A stretch of 64,000 nucleotides of DNA from contig CAMZMU010000063.1 of assembly GCA_947311845.1 (NCBI GenBank), positions 118,531,612 to 118,595,611 on the forward strand, in the 5' to 3' direction. Source of the stretch: Poa pratensis (lineage: Eukaryota > Streptophyta > Magnoliopsida > Poales > Poaceae). The notes beneath the pieces were generated by a model that was not told the DNA's origin, searched no databases, and worked only from the letters and a program-made list of their open reading frames with translations. The translations under genes were made by a program, and so were the position numbers. This document shows positions 1 to 12,576 of the stretch, piece after piece (position 1 is the first letter of the stretch; each line of letters begins with the position of its first letter).

Positions 1-3000
1 GGATGTTGAGCACGCCCAGTATGACCCGCCGGCTTGGAGTTCCTACCCGCGTTATTATTGCCTCCACTTAGGCCAAAAGCCTAAGCTTGGGGGGAGGTAT
101 ATCGACATCTCACTCATTTACATATCATATCTTGTCGATACTTTGTATATCCATGTTGCAGTTTTCTTTCTTTCTTTCTTTTTAATTGTTTACCTTTTAT
201 TGCTGCATTCCAAAACACAAAAAGACCAAAAATATTTCTGTTGTTTCTCTTCATTTGTTTCTTTAAGTTTCAGTATTAGTTTGCTTAGTTTTAAAATTCG
301 GTTTGTTATTCAAAAATCCAAAAATATTTTGCTTTATTGTTTGTTTCTTTTTGCTCTTGTTTCAAAAACTCGAAAACCCAAAAATATTTGTTGTTTCTTT
401 TTGGTTTTGTATAGTGTTTTCAGAGTTGGACAGCCATCCGTGACTCCGATGGAGCTTGGTTTTCATTCTTATCATTCGAAGCAACACAAGTGAAAAAGCA
501 ATAAGGATGATCTACAACAACTGAGTTGGGGTGAGAGGCTGGTATGAACTCTATTTGTTTTCATTTTTGTACATATACTCATCTATGTGAGCATGCTTAG
601 TTGGTTCATGTGAGGTATATGTCATTTAGTGGATGCTTAGTAGTTCTTGTTCTCTCATGATCGGTCCCAATTTATTAATAGTGGTAGCATGTTATGTTGA
701 TGTTTGCTTGCATTGTTCTATTCATAGAGGGTATGACATTGTGGTATCCTCCTCTGAATAATTCATTCGAATTGACTTGGCACATGCTCATGCATGCGTA
801 TGACTGAAAAACAAAAGTCAATTAAGCCTTGATGATTTATTTTGACTCAGAGTTCTTGTATCACTTTTATGTCTCAATTAATTTCATTTTGTCGCAAGCA
901 TGATTATGACGGTTATTGCTCTCTTGATTGTCGCTTCCCAGTCTATTGCTAGCCTTCACTTGTACTGAGCGGGAATGCTGCTCGTGCTTCCAAAACCATG
1001 AAAACCAAGTTATTCCAAAGTGTCCACCATAAATACCTATGCATGGCATTTCGAACCATTCAAGTAAATTTTCATGTGCTACCTTTAAAACCTTCAAAGT
1101 ACTTCTCAATTTGTGTCAATGTTTTATAGCTCATGAGGAAGTATGTGGTGTTTTATCTTTCAATCTTGTCATTCAGACTTTCACCAATGGACTAGTGGCA
1201 TATACATCCGCTTATCCAATAATTTTGCAAAAAGAGCTGGCAACGGGGTGCCCAGTCCCAATTAATTATAACTTTCATCAATAATTCTCTTCACATGTTT
1301 TGCCCTGATTTATCAGTAAGCAACTTAATTTGCAAATAGACACTCCTCCATGGTATGTGAATGTTGGAAGGCACCCGAGGATTCGGTTAGCCATGGCTTG
1401 TGCAAGCAAAGGTTGGGGGGAGTGTCACCCATAATGAAACTAAAATACATGTGTAAACAAAAGAGAAGAGGGATGATCTACCTTGCTGGTAGAAATAACG
1501 TCCTTCATGGGAGCCGCTCTTGAAAGTCTGGTTGACAAGGGGGTTAGAGTACCCACTACCATTCGTTGACAACAACAAACACTTCCCAAAACAATTTTGC
1601 TTCTGTTTTAAAAATAAAAAGCTCTAGCACATGATAATCCCTGCTTCCCTCTGCGAAGGGCCAATCTTTTACTTTCATGTTGAGTCACCATCCTTTCTTT
1701 GAGCACTTTCTCGAGAGCATAGTTGTCATTCTTAGTGTAATGTGCTTGTCCCAGAATGTGGTTAACTGTGATATAACTTTGATGCTTTTATCTTTGATAT
1801 CTTTGATTCTAGTCTTCCCATGAACTTCAGAGGTGCCTGGGCATTTATGTTTTGCTGTACAAAAACGGGCAAGCGAGATACCATCTTATCATATCCTATT
1901 ATGAGCATTACAATCTTGTGAATTAATATGTTTCATGTTTGTCGCTATTAGTATGTTGGTATCTTTTCATAGTTTACATGCCTATTGAGTGACATTATTT
2001 GCATTTGCCTCATCTTGAATTGCCTAAGCATTTGTTCATATAGTGAGAATATATGCATCATATGAAGCAAATGTGTTCGTGAAAGTCTTTTATCGCACTC
2101 AGTTGTTAACTGAATTGCTTGAGGACAAGCAATAAGCTAAGCTTGGGGGGAGTTGATACGTCCAAAACGTATCTACTTTCCCGAACACTTTTGCTATTGT
2201 TTTACCTCTAACTTGTGTGTTTTGAATACAACTAATGCGGACTAACGCTGTTTTCAGCAGAATTGCCCTGGTGTCTTGTTTTTGTGCAGAAAGTCAACTT
2301 TCGGGAAAAACACCAGAAAAGATCGCAAACCTCCTATTTTACCAGAAGACTCACGGAGCCAGAAGGGGAGCGGAGATGGGCCACGAGTGGCCCCCACAGT
2401 GGCGCGGGGCCCACCGCGCCAGCCTATGAGGAGGGCGACTCGGCACCTCCCCGAGCCCCTTTCGACTACTTAACCCTCTCTGACCTAAAACGCGGGGGGT
2501 CGTCCACTTCATCCAGAAACATCACCGTACGCCGCCACCATCGCGAAACCTATTTCGGGGACCAGAAACTCCGTTCTGGCACTCCGCCGGGACGGGGAAT
2601 TGGAGGAGATCATCGCCATCATCATCACCGACGCTTCTCCATCGACCATCCATGTTTCCCCCATCCATGTGTGAGTAATTCCCTGCTGTAGGCTGAGGGG
2701 GATGGTAGGGATTGGATGAGATTGTTCATGTAATAAGTATAAGATCATTAGGGCATGGTGCCTAGTATCCGTTGTTAGTACTTATTGATGTTGTTGCAAC
2801 TTGTTGAGCTTAATGCTTGTCACTAGGGCCCGAGTGCCATGATTTCAGATCTGAACATGTTATTGTTTCATAATGATATGCACTGTTTATTGATCATACC
2901 TGCAAGTTGTATACACATATTGTTGTCCGGAACCCGCGGTCCCAAAGTGACAATAATTGGGACAGCCGAGGGGAATGGCTGCGATGTGAGGATCACATGT

Positions 3001-3532
3001 GTTCACGGCGTGTTAATGCTTTGCTCCGGTACTTTATTAAAAGGAGTACCTTAATTACCAGTAGATTCCCTTGAGGCCCGGCTGCCACCGGCTGGTAGGA
3101 CAGAAGATGTTGTACAAGTTTCTCATTGCGAGCACGTACGACTATATACGGAACACATGCCTATGTTTACTTAGTACTTGGATGCTTTATCATTATTATC
3201 TGCAATGCCTATGTCTTGATTATTATATGAGCTATCTTATCCATGCAGCGCCCGTTCATCCATCCCTATGCCTACAGTGTTTTAATCCTACTGTTTACTG
3301 CAATCACTACTGCTGTCTCTTTTACTGCTGCTATTATTTCACCGCTACTACTGCTATAAAACTGTTGCTACTGATAATCTGTGTCGAGCAAGACTATTCA
3401 CAGGTGCAGCTGAATTGACAACTCCGCTGTTAAGGCTCTCAAGTATTCTTTGGCTCCCCTTGTGTCGAATCAATAAATTGGGTTTTACTTCCCTCGAAGA
3501 CTGTTGCGATCCCCTATACTTGTGCATCATCA
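1..3532 (+). mobile_element. Gypsy-like LTR retrotransposon, 3' part (internal region plus 3' LTR)
   Basis: The window opens inside an LTR retrotransposon. Positions 1-2153 are internal sequence without a convincing long coding frame. A purine-rich tract of the AAGCTTGGGGGG type occurs near 86-97 and again directly before the LTR at 2138-2152, the place of the polypurine tract that primes plus-strand synthesis. The LTR starts with TGATACGT at 2154. Stretches around 960-1440 resemble 33170-33560 in the second retroelement of this window, for example the shared segment with CACCCGAGGATTCGGTTAGC. The two belong to related families. No reverse transcriptase or integrase is visible in the part present, which suggests a non-autonomous member, but the 5' part lies outside the window. 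The Gypsy assignment is inferred from LTR style and the related copy. Confidence 0.75.
2154..3532 (+). repeat. 3' LTR of the first retrotransposon
   Basis: About 1.38 kb. It begins TGATACGTCC just after the polypurine-like tract and ends near 3532 in TGTGCATCATCA, so the outer ends form the short inverted repeat TGAT...ATCA typical of these LTRs. The 5' LTR is outside the window, so LTR divergence and target-site duplication cannot be checked here. Small ORFs inside it are incidental. Confidence 0.72.
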
Positions 3533-3550
3533 CCCCACTGCTCTCACTTA

Positions 3551-5517
3551 GAGCATCTCTAGTCGCGGCGCCCAAATGGCTGCCCAAACGCCTTTCGGAC
3601 AGGCCGTTTGGGTGCTGTCGGACTTGTAGCTGACTTTCGGCGTAGTTGCTCCTCACTCACGGCGCCCAAATCGATCTCTCAAATTAGGTTTTTTTAGCTA
3701 AATTCAAATATTTTGACAAGTAAAAAATCGAACATACATAAATGTTTTATAGTTCAAACACATAAAATAAAGCTCCACATTAGCTAAAAACAAAATTACA
3801 GCTCAAACATCTTGTTTTTTCAGGTTTGCCGTTGCCATGCCCCGTCGCGCCCACAAATGCTCCACTAGATCAGTTTAGAGTGCATGATGAATATTTTCAT
3901 CACGAATATCCAAATGCATTGAAAGAAAATCAGCGAAATCTGTCGGCATGTCGTGATCAACATCTGCTAGAGGACCCTGAAAGTCAAATGGCATATGATC
4001 ATGCACCGGATTATCGCGCTCACTCTCGATGATCATGTTGTGCACGATCACACACGCATTCATCACCTCCCACATCTGTTCATTCGACCATGTCAGAGCA
4101 GTGTACCGAACGATAGCAAACCTTTGCTGCAGCACTCCAAAAGCCCGTTCGACATCCTTCCTGACACTCTCTTGTTCACCGGTAAAATGACAAGCTTTGT
4201 TGCCGCGAGGGTTGGGGATGCTCTTCACAAACGTTGCCCACCTTGGATAGATGCCATCGGCTAGGTAGTACCCTTTGTGGCCTCCTTGTACAATCCTTGC
4301 TAATCAAATGGACAGTTCTTACAGCTCCAATGCATGCAATCTATGTTTTCAAGCATCCCAGGAAAGCCTCTTGCTGCATTAATTCTCTTCCATGATCCGA
4401 GCTGTTTCTTCTTCATTTGGTCCTCTCAAATAGTGTGGGCCAAACACACCAACCACCGCCCTGCAGAATCTGTACATCGACTTGATAACCGTGGACTCTG
4501 ACATGCGTAGGTAGTCATCTACATCATCTGCAGGTGCTCCATATGCAAGCATTCTCATGGCAGCAGTGCACTTCTGTATGGATGAGAAACCAATCATTCC
4601 ACGACGTCCTTCTTCAACTTGAACCATGGATCATACTCCCTCACAGCATGCACGATGTCGTTGAACAATCCACGGTTCATCCGAAAGCATCGACGAAAAT
4701 CCTTGGCGGTGGTGACTGGAACATCGGCAAAGTAATCGGAGACTAGCATGCAATGGCCTTCCATTCTCTGCCTCGCTTGGTCTTCTTCCTTCCAAACGAC
4801 GAGCCTCCTCGTTTTGGTGCGGCAGCGGCGTCCTCGTCGGCTTGAAGTTGTAGAAGACATGTGAGGATCGCTACATTCTCATCTTCCTCCTCGGCGATGG
4901 CCTCTTCTTCTTCCAACAGCATCGCGGCCATCAACTTGTCGTCGCTATCTATCTGCAATACAAAGGGGATCGATCAATGGCCCGATCGCCGGCGTACCAT
5001 TAATTTTGTCGAAAAACAGGCGTACCAGTAATTCCGCCGAACACCTTGCAGTCAGGGCGGGTCGCGGGAGGTTGCTGGTGCCGTAGTCGTCGATAGCCGG
5101 CGGTCGGAAGCCGAAGGCGCAGCGAACTGCGAGGGGCGGGGGAGAGGTAGCCAAAGGCGGCGCCGACGTCCAACTGGTGCGAATCGGGGAAGATGGAGCC
5201 GGCGGCGTTCCAGGTCGTGACGACGAGGAAAGCCGGCAGGAATAAATCAGAAGAGAAAACGACGAGACATATATAGTCCATGTCTCAATGACAGGCGTGG
5301 GCCACGCGTCGGAGGCATACGTGGCGGCGCGCTTCGTTCCGTCCGGGGCTGCCCGAGGACTCCTCAAGATGAGGGCGTGGGCTGGGCGTGCCGGATAGAA
5401 AACTGGGCCGCGTCGGACCCAATTCGCGTTTGGGCGCCGCGAGTGGGAACAAAAAACTGTCTGGCACGCCCGAAAGGCTTTTGGGCGGCCGTTTGGGTCG
5501 TGCGAGTGGAGATGCTC
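3551..5517. mobile_element. PIF/Harbinger DNA transposon with TTA target duplication
   Basis: A complete element of 1967 bp. The left end GAGCATCTCTAGTCG and the right end CGAGTGGAGATGCTC are inverted repeats that stay similar for roughly 60 bp, including the CCCAAA and CCTTTCGG blocks. Both sides are flanked by TTA (3548-3550 and 5518-5520), the 3-bp duplication typical of PIF/Harbinger elements. It carries a decayed minus-strand transposase. No Myb-like ORF1 is visible. It inserted 15 bp downstream of the LTR end at 3532. Confidence 0.85.
3875..4958 (-). pseudogene. Harbinger (HARBI1-like) DDE transposase, dead copy
   Basis: Read on the minus strand, the conserved pieces appear in family order but in different frames. 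They are an acidic N-terminus (4958-4743), RQRMEGHCML...FRMNRGLF (4860-4594), GFSSIQKCTAAMRMLAYGAP...STV (4627-4379), [11 protein letters not shown] (about 4360-4330) and [11 protein letters not shown] followed by [13 protein letters not shown]...RYTALTW and HNMI (about 4280-3875). The first catalytic Asp (in IDCMHW) and the Glu (in VERAFG) are present. An in-frame stop follows the CPF block near 4302, and the sequence then jumps straight to KGYYLADG. From knowledge of the family, about 70 residues with the middle catalytic Asp (the NNDINVL region) should lie between them. With at least two frameshifts, a stop and an internal deletion it cannot encode a working transposase. Confidence 0.85.
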
Positions 5518-5520
5518 TTA

Positions 5521-6995
5521 TACTACGTGATATCACTGAAATAAAGCTGGAGATCTTTGTAGTTTCATGCTTTCGGTGATTACTTTCGAGGGGTGATCTC
5601 TGTCGCACAAGAAAATTTTAACTCTCATCCAGTTGTACTTTTTCCAAAAGTGTAACTAAAACAGAAAAGTGCAAGTGGATCAGTGGATGGCATAAAAGTG
5701 TAACTACTAAACTACATTTGCACTTCTTTCAGGTGATTGTGACTTGAGAATAATCTAATATGTGTTACATTAATGTAAGGTTTGTGTTGTCTTTACGACC
5801 GAACTTGATCTTTGGCTGGAGAACTTGATCAACCTTGAAAATTACTTGATCACCTATCACTAAATCCTTGGTACCAACTATTATTCTCACCATCGGTAGG
5901 TTCAAGTAGCGGTGGAGCCAAGGATACAACCAAATCTTTGGCCGAATTTTGTATAAAGCAAAGGAATTAGGCGAAAACATAGAGGAAAACAACTATTTCT
6001 ACTAATATATAGGTAAAAACAATCCAAGGCCCAGGCCATGACCTGGGTTGCATTGGGTGTGGCTCCGCCGTAGGTCAAAGTGCAAAATAGAATCGTCTTT
6101 TCAAAACGTGAACTTCTATCTTTGAACAATTGTATTTTCTTTTCAATTGTAGGAGACTCACAAATTTCCCTTCTTAAAAAAGGCAAGTCATTTTGGCCTT
6201 TGCATTATACGACCATATTTGCCAAATTTCATTATAATAAACATTATAAAATCTTGAAAATACTTTTGAAAACATCGCTTCTCTTCCATCCATAGGCAAA
6301 CGATAAAAAAAATCTCTCTTCTGCTTACTATTAACCATGCTAGAGTCTTCCCCTCCACCATAACACACATTTCGTTTCTCGTCCTCTAACAAGTCTTGAG
6401 TCATGAAGTTGGTCAAGCCTAAAGTTCCAACACGATCCAATGCATCTCTAAGATTTCTCATTTAGTTTACCACTAGTTGTGCTCTTCACCTTGGTATAGA
6501 CTCTGCCATTCACGCGCACCGCCGCCACCATTCCAGCTCATACCTAACTGTGATTATAAGAGATTAGAGACCGAATTTATATATTTTCACTCTTAGTTTC
6601 TCTTACTTATGTCAACCCAGTGAACTAAGCTAGTCAAGTGACAAAACTTAACTGCTATTTAGGTGGCTACAAGGACGGCTGTACATGTAGTCCACCGGGG
6701 ATCAAATCCTAGATCTCATGTTATATGTGTCCCGTGACAGTGTTGTTTTCGTCAATCTTGACTCCGATCTTCAGCGAACGTTATGTGAATATGTATACAT
6801 TTGTCCACATTTTTGGGGGGATCCTCGTTTTCCTTTCTTCTTATTTTTATTTCTGTTGTGTGCAATCTTAATGTCGCGACTACTTGTTAACATTATATTG
6901 GTACATAGGCTAAGTTTAATTGATATCTTATCGATATTAATATTTTTTTTGTACTCGGTGTTTCTACAAAACTCACTTGCTAGAGGAAACGAAGT
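5521..6995. other. Intergenic, no gene recognised
   Basis: AT-rich sequence between the Harbinger element and the RABA5 leader. Small ORFs on both strands, such as 6461-6174 minus, do not resemble any family I know and have no supporting context. No terminal repeats or splice patterns were seen. Confidence 0.6.
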
Positions 6996-6999
6996 ACCT

Positions 7000-8778
7000 T
7001 CTCAATAAGTGCAAAGGTTTTATTGGATCTTTTGCCGCTCCACCCGCCTTCCGTGTCGCAGCTACATCACCGGGTCTGGTCTCGTCTCACGCTCGCACCA
7101 ACAAACAATTCGTCTTGGGGCGAGGCATACTCGGCGAGAGGTACTCCTCCTCTTTCCGTTCCTTTCTTTTCTCTTCTCTTCTCTTCTCTTCCTCCCTCTT
7201 GAGCCCTCTCTGACCTACCAAGTACCAACGCGACTCCAAATCTCTCCTCTGTCTCTAGTCCACCTCCACCACCGCGCCCTCCCTGGAATCACCGCCGCCC
7301 AACGCCTCAATCCCGCCCCCGCCTCCCACGCGCAGTCGTCGCCGCCAACGCCGTCCACGCGGGACACCGCGGCGTTCCGGCCGTCTCCACCCGTCCGCGG
7401 TCTCTGGCGGCGGGTTTCGAGGTACGAGGCCGTTCCCATCAAGCCATTCGTGAAAATCACACCGACATTCACGATTTCTGTGTGTGCCGGTGCGCACCCG
7501 CCACACCGTCTAGATCCGCCCCTGTGATCCATTCCGTTTTATTGGCGTAATCTGTCGCACCGTGGAAAGCGCGGTTGTAGCACAACGTCGCGGATCAGTC
7601 TCTGTGCAATTCGGCGAAAAATTGCTTGCGAGTCCCTTCCGTTTACTTCGCCATTTTGGCTGATGTCTGATGAGTTGATCCCACGGCGTTTCTGTTCGTT
7701 TTATCAAGCCGTTGGTTTTGCCTAATAATAGTAGCGTGCCTTCTACTCCTCCGACCTTTCGAAATAACAGAAACAGTGCAATGTCCAGCTCGACAGTAGT
7801 TCTGTAAATTGACATGTCCGACCGCTTTCTGTAAGATCTGTTAACCTGGGAAACTATTGGCAAGAAAAATTCTCTAAACTTAGATGGCCTAAAACACACT
7901 GTAGACTAAATTATAATTAAATTCTGCTACAGTAGAATAAATGCCTAATCAAAGGATAGTTTCTCCCTAACCAAAACCAAGCCACACCTCTGGAAACTCC
8001 ATTCTAACTCATTGGTAATTAACTTGTGTACAAGTTTGTTGTCTTTCTAACCAATTTTGTTTATAACTAACTAGTCCAGGTTTGGTCTTAGCATGTACTC
8101 TGTAAAACATATGTTGGTCAAGTATGGGATTAAGGTGGCCATTTAACCAAGGAAATAGTGGAGGGGTATGCCCATGATGTAAATTAGGGAAAAGAGAGAG
8201 AAAAGACCTTTAATTCTGCAGGAATAAGCATGCGTACATTATATCTTGTACCGCAAGGAGTATAAGTTGTTGCTTACAGTCCAATTACTTATTTTAACCC
8301 CTTTTTCATCAATGGATCATTTCATTTTTATTTTCACCTCTGAATTCTGATAGCATTTTATACATGGTTCTCTTGTTGAATATGCACTATTTTATTGTCC
8401 GTAGAAGCAAACATTATATTTTTCATTTAAGGAGGGTCTCTTATACTTAGAAATATGAAAATGTATGATTTTCTACTATAGCAGGTGTTTAGGTTTAAAT
8501 TACATTAACTTATTCAAGTCATTCTGCATACGGAAGCAGATCAGCAAAGCAGTTTCTTATCATGTATAATCAGCTGTAGAAATATTTCTTCTATCAATTA
8601 ATTTTAGTCGTTATATGACATTATTAATTTTTGTTCAGCCTTTATAACTCATTTGCGTTTATCTATCTACCCTTCTTATTTATGATATTAATTGAGTATA
8701 TAACTGTGTAAACTTGGCAGGGCTACTGTAAGCTTGTGACGCACTAGAAAGCAGCTGCTTCTGTAGAGCTGTTGCAGA
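7000..8778 (+). promoter_or_regulatory. 5' leader of the RABA5 gene with a probable leader intron
   Basis: Just upstream of the GTPase lies a CT-rich tract (about 7146-7200, repeated TTCTC) followed by a GC-rich, C-rich stretch to about 7421, the usual look of a cereal 5' untranslated exon. A good donor, GAG|GTACGA, lies at 7421/7422, and an acceptor, TTGGCAG|GGC, ends at 8720. An untranslated-leader intron of about 1.3 kb is therefore likely, with the second leader exon running 8721-8778 into the ATG. Splicing is predicted from sequence only, and the transcription start is not fixed. Confidence 0.55.
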
Positions 8779-9613
8779 ATGGCTTATGGTGGAGATGAGC
8801 AGCAAAGCCAAGATTATCTGTTCAAGATCGTTCTGATTGGTGACTCTTCTGTCGGTAAATCAAATTTGCTAGCCAGATTTGCTAGGAATGAGTTCTTTCC
8901 AAATTCTAAATCCACAATAGGAGTAGAATTCCAGACCCAGAAATTGGTAATTGATGGGAAGGAGATCAAAGCTCAGATATGGGACACAGCAGGACAAGAA
9001 CGTTTCAGAGCAGTCACATCTGCCTACTACAGAGGAGCCGTTGGAGCTCTTCTGGTTTATGATATTACCATGCGCCAGACATTTGACAGTGTTAGTCGAT
9101 GGCTTAATGAACTGCACGGTGAGAACAAACATTTTACTTAAACTCTTCAGAATATAACACAGTCTTGATCTGGTTGGTTGTCTTACTGTTGCATATTTGT
9201 AGTAACTTAAACTGATTACACTTTGGTTTGATTCCTTGTTAACTTTATCATCTTTGTTTGATTTCTTTAACCACTGAACAGCTCATTCCGACATGAATGT
9301 CGTCACAATTCTGATCGGCAACAAGACTGATCTCAAGCATGCACGGGAGGTGAGCACCGCAGAAGGCAAAGCCCTCGCGGAGGCTCAGGGCCTCTTCTAC
9401 ATGGAAACCTCAGCGCTGGACTCGTCAAATGTCACAGCAGCTTTTCAAACTGTAGTCAAGGAGATCTACAGCATACTAAGCAGGAAGGTTTTCCAATCTC
9501 AAGAGCAGAAGAAAAGCGAGCTGCAATCACTAAGCAACGGGAAACCCGTGGTGCTGCAGAGTGACACCCCCAAGGAAACAAGCAGTGGCGGGAGGTGGTG
9601 CTGTTCATCGTAG
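8779..9613 (+). CDS. RAB GTPase of the RABA5 (Rab11-like) clade
   Basis: Two coding exons, 8779-9118 and 9282-9613, joined by a GT-AG intron (CACG|GTGAG ... AACAG|CTC), give a 223-residue small GTPase. Visible motifs are the P-loop GDSSVGKS (residues 21-28), switch I STIGVEF (45-51), switch II WDTAGQE (68-74), the guanine-specificity NKTD (127-130) and ETSAL (155-159). A C-terminal CCSS gives two cysteines for geranylgeranylation. Catalytic Gln73 is present, so it should hydrolyse GTP normally. Plant RABA proteins act in traffic at the trans-Golgi network, recycling endosomes and cell plate. The subclade call rests on overall resemblance ([18 protein letters not shown], then [14 protein letters not shown]) to RABA5 members. 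The gene appears intact. Reading through the intron stops after 120 residues, so the spliced form is the real product. Confidence 0.93.
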
Positions 9614-10282
9614 AGCCTGTACGACCTCCCTCCTCTTCTCCTGCATGAAGAAATGCATCATAATGTTTGGCATTGGTCTCATTATGTCTCACATTGCTAA
9701 ACTTGTGTCTGATGAATATGTATACTCAGGTGGTTCCAGGACCTGATGACAAGAGAGGCCCTGTGGCATGCCATACAATCCGGAGACACATCGGTGCATG
9801 ATGTAATGATGTAGATCTGGTTAGTGAAAACTGAAAAGTCATCCTGGCTTTCTTTTAAAGGTAAGTTGGCCGGGGTTGTATGAAAAGTGTGCTTTCCATT
9901 GGAGGAATCTCAGTGTATAGTTCGATTGGTCCTTTCTGGGCTAATGATATACGTGATTGTGTAAAGAGAAGAATTGTGTGACCAACTGGCTGTTGTGTCA
10001 TTCATTTTCACATCATTCTAGCCCTAGACACCACGCTTTACTGTTCTTTGGCCACGCCTGCTTGCCTGATATGGCAAACTTGGGTCTAAGGTTGTTAACT
10101 CTTTGCAAACTTTAGCTCGGTAAATCCATGTGCGTTCTGATGCAATGACAGTGGAGAAAAACAATCTTGTTTTCTATAAGTTCACTACCATTGCATAACG
10201 AAAATTGCCATTACTTGTACATCAATATCGGGGAAGTTGCAAACAACTACTAGTAAAGAGACTAAGTAATAAGAGAGCAGAT
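9614..10282 (+). other. 3' untranslated region of RABA5 and short intergenic gap
   Basis: Sequence following the RABA5 stop codon, T-rich and without coding signal. The transcript probably ends somewhere before about 10000. No clear poly(A) signal could be chosen. From 10000 to 10282 nothing else was recognised. Confidence 0.5.
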
Positions 10283-10667
10283 TTTGTGCTCCCGGGCACC
10301 AGTGATCCCGGTGATTTAAACAAATCAAAAAAAAAATATTTACAAGTTTCAAAAAATCCCGGATCTAGCCAATGATGAATTCCACTAACGTGCAAAATAT
10401 CAACTTCAAATACTTTGTATTTTGGGCTACACAAAAATGACAAAAGTGTAGATCTGAATATGTATACTTTCGAATCTTCAAATTTATCAGATTTTGTCAT
10501 TTTTGTGTAGCGTAGAATACAAAACATCTGAACTTTATATTTTACACGTTTGTGGGATACATCGTTGGCTACACCTAGATTTTTTTTCAGAATTTTTTGA
10601 GACTTATAAATATTTTTTTCCATTTTTTAAAAGCACCGGGATCACTGGTGCTCGGGTGCATAAGACA
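10283..10667. mobile_element. Foldback MITE with CACCAGTGATCCCGGTG ends
   Basis: The left end carries GGGCACCAGTGATCCCGGTG (near 10294) and the right end its inverted partner CACCGGGATCACTGGTGCTC (near 10634). The interior is also largely self-complementary, for example GGGCTACACAAAAATGAC against GTCATTTTTGTGTAGCG around the centre at 10470. The whole unit could fold into one long hairpin. There is no coding capacity. The superfamily is uncertain because the exact ends and target duplication could not be fixed. Confidence 0.65.
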
Positions 10668-11241
10668 CTTTCCGAGTAATAACAGAGCTAACCAAGTGTA
10701 GCTTCACCAGATCTGGAAGCCTGGGCTACGCAATTTCTGAAGCTGGCGGCCTGGCGCCATTGTAATTTTCCAGGAATGTCAAAATTTGCTCCAATCTTTT
10801 TAAAACTCTAGAGCTAGTGCTCGGCCATAAAGAAACAGACAAGCAGCAGTTTTTGGGACCCAGCTGCTAAACTCTTGTGATGGATGATAAAAGTAGCAAC
10901 TGACTCAGAAAAGGAGAGTAAATCATCGCGTCAGATGTGTCCCCGAACAGTGTCATCTCATCTTCATCAGACGATGAGGACATTATTGGGTCATCATCGA
11001 ACTGCAGAACATAAATCTCCACCGAATGATTGGAGATCAGTAAAAAGTGACAGTACCTTGTACTTCAATAATGTAGAAACGGAACGGACCAAGTAGGCAA
11101 GTACTACCACCAATTACAGGTGCAATTGCATCCATCTCATGCACTTGAAACCGTTCGGATCAATTTCACGAACCACGAAACTGTAGCACCATAATAACCT
11201 ATAAATTTTTGTTTTCCAAAAAGTACTTCGGTCGCAATATA
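10668..11241. other. Intergenic, nothing recognised
   Basis: No coding, RNA or repeat structure was identified between the foldback MITE and the Stowaway element. Confidence 0.5.
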
Positions 11242-11410
11242 CTCCCTCTGTTCCTAAATATAAGATGTTTAAGCTATTGTCCACATTCACATGTATCTAG
11301 ATGTATGTGAACATGTTTTAGTGTGTACGTACACTCATTTGGATTTGCACCTAGTCAACATGTGACCTAGCTAGAACTGTAGAACATCTTATACTGTGGA
11401 ACGAAGGGAG
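11242..11410. mobile_element. Stowaway (Tc1/Mariner-type) MITE
   Basis: 169 bp, starting CTCCCTCTGTTCC and ending GGAACGAAGGGAG as inverted repeats, flanked by TA on both sides (11240-11241 and 11411-11412). These are the hallmarks of Stowaway MITEs of cereals. The internal TATAAGATGTT and ACATCTTATA also pair. Non-coding. Confidence 0.9.
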
Positions 11411-11412
11411 TA

Positions 11413-12576
11413 CTCCATAATTCAGATCAGAGTTACTTGGCACAGATGTCATACTTAAGTACAAAGACAGAAACATACTGTCTTTGCCTCTTTGTATCTC
11501 ACTACTGATCAGATTTCCCAGAACAAGGGGCCTATCATTTTGATAGGTGAGTGCAGCGGTCAAAGGCGAAATTGCAAGAAAAGTAAGTAAAATAAAATCA
11601 TCATTCTATTCCCGAAAATAATATACCACCATTCATCTGAAATTACACACTGTTCTAATTACGACGCCTAGGACTGCAGGTGCTACATAACTTAATTATT
11701 CAACAAGAGTGTGAATGCCAGGACACAGACAGGGGTATCTGAACCAGGCCATCCGCTGAATAAACTTCCAAGCGTAGCACCAGACATGACAATAGCTTTG
11801 TACTTATATCTTGAGTCTTGAAGGATAACCTAAGGAATTGAGCTGTACAGTAGGAAATGCGTGTTCTACATCACCCAGTACCTTTTATCTGCAAGAAGAC
11901 TAAATATTATTCAGATTGAAAAGTACATAATTAAGTTGAATTGGTGATAAACAGTAAACTATCCACACAATACAATTATACAATAGTGAATCAGTTTGCA
12001 GAACTTACACAAAGCATACCGAGGATCCTGTGGAGACTTTTTGAGCAGTCTTTGTTCATAAAGAAAGCTGCGAATACCAAGCAAAAAAGTCACAGGCTTG
12101 AAGATGCCGTTCTTGTGAACAGCTAAAAAAAATTGGTTACCAAATTGCACATGGAATTTTTAGTGGCAAGCAGAAAAATAGTGCCACAGTTGCAGAAACT
12201 AATGCTTGGAAGTCATCGGAAATTGCAACGCAAAAGATAGATTCTTATACTGCCAAACCGCTGCAACACGCTAATAGTCAAATGCATGAAGTATCACACA
12301 TGTTGGTTTGCGACATGGAATGGAAGGTCAATTTACTTTTAAGTAGCGGTAGAGAACATCAAGCCACTTTATTAGAGAAATAGGAGTTCATCTGCACATA
12401 TTGGGTTAAAGAAGTCTTCACTTTGTCCCTTACAATCCTCCTACCAGTGAAAGTTTTCGCTAATTTACTCCCTCAGCTAACAGCATGGATAACTCAAGCA
12501 AACAAATCTACTAAAATAGTGCACTTTGGGTCCTTTCCAAATCTCATAGGGTTAGTTTCTAGCATAAATCCTAGTA
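11413..12576. other. Intergenic / possible downstream region of the LTV1-like gene
   Basis: AT-rich sequence without a supportable coding frame. If the LTV1-like gene at 13037-13862 once continued, its remaining exons should lie here on the minus strand, but I could not recognise any conserved LTV1 C-terminal sequence. Confidence 0.45.

Noticed and set aside
143..493. 116-codon ORF in the first retroelement
   Set aside because: It is Phe/Leu/Ser-rich from T-rich DNA with no gag, protease or polymerase feature.
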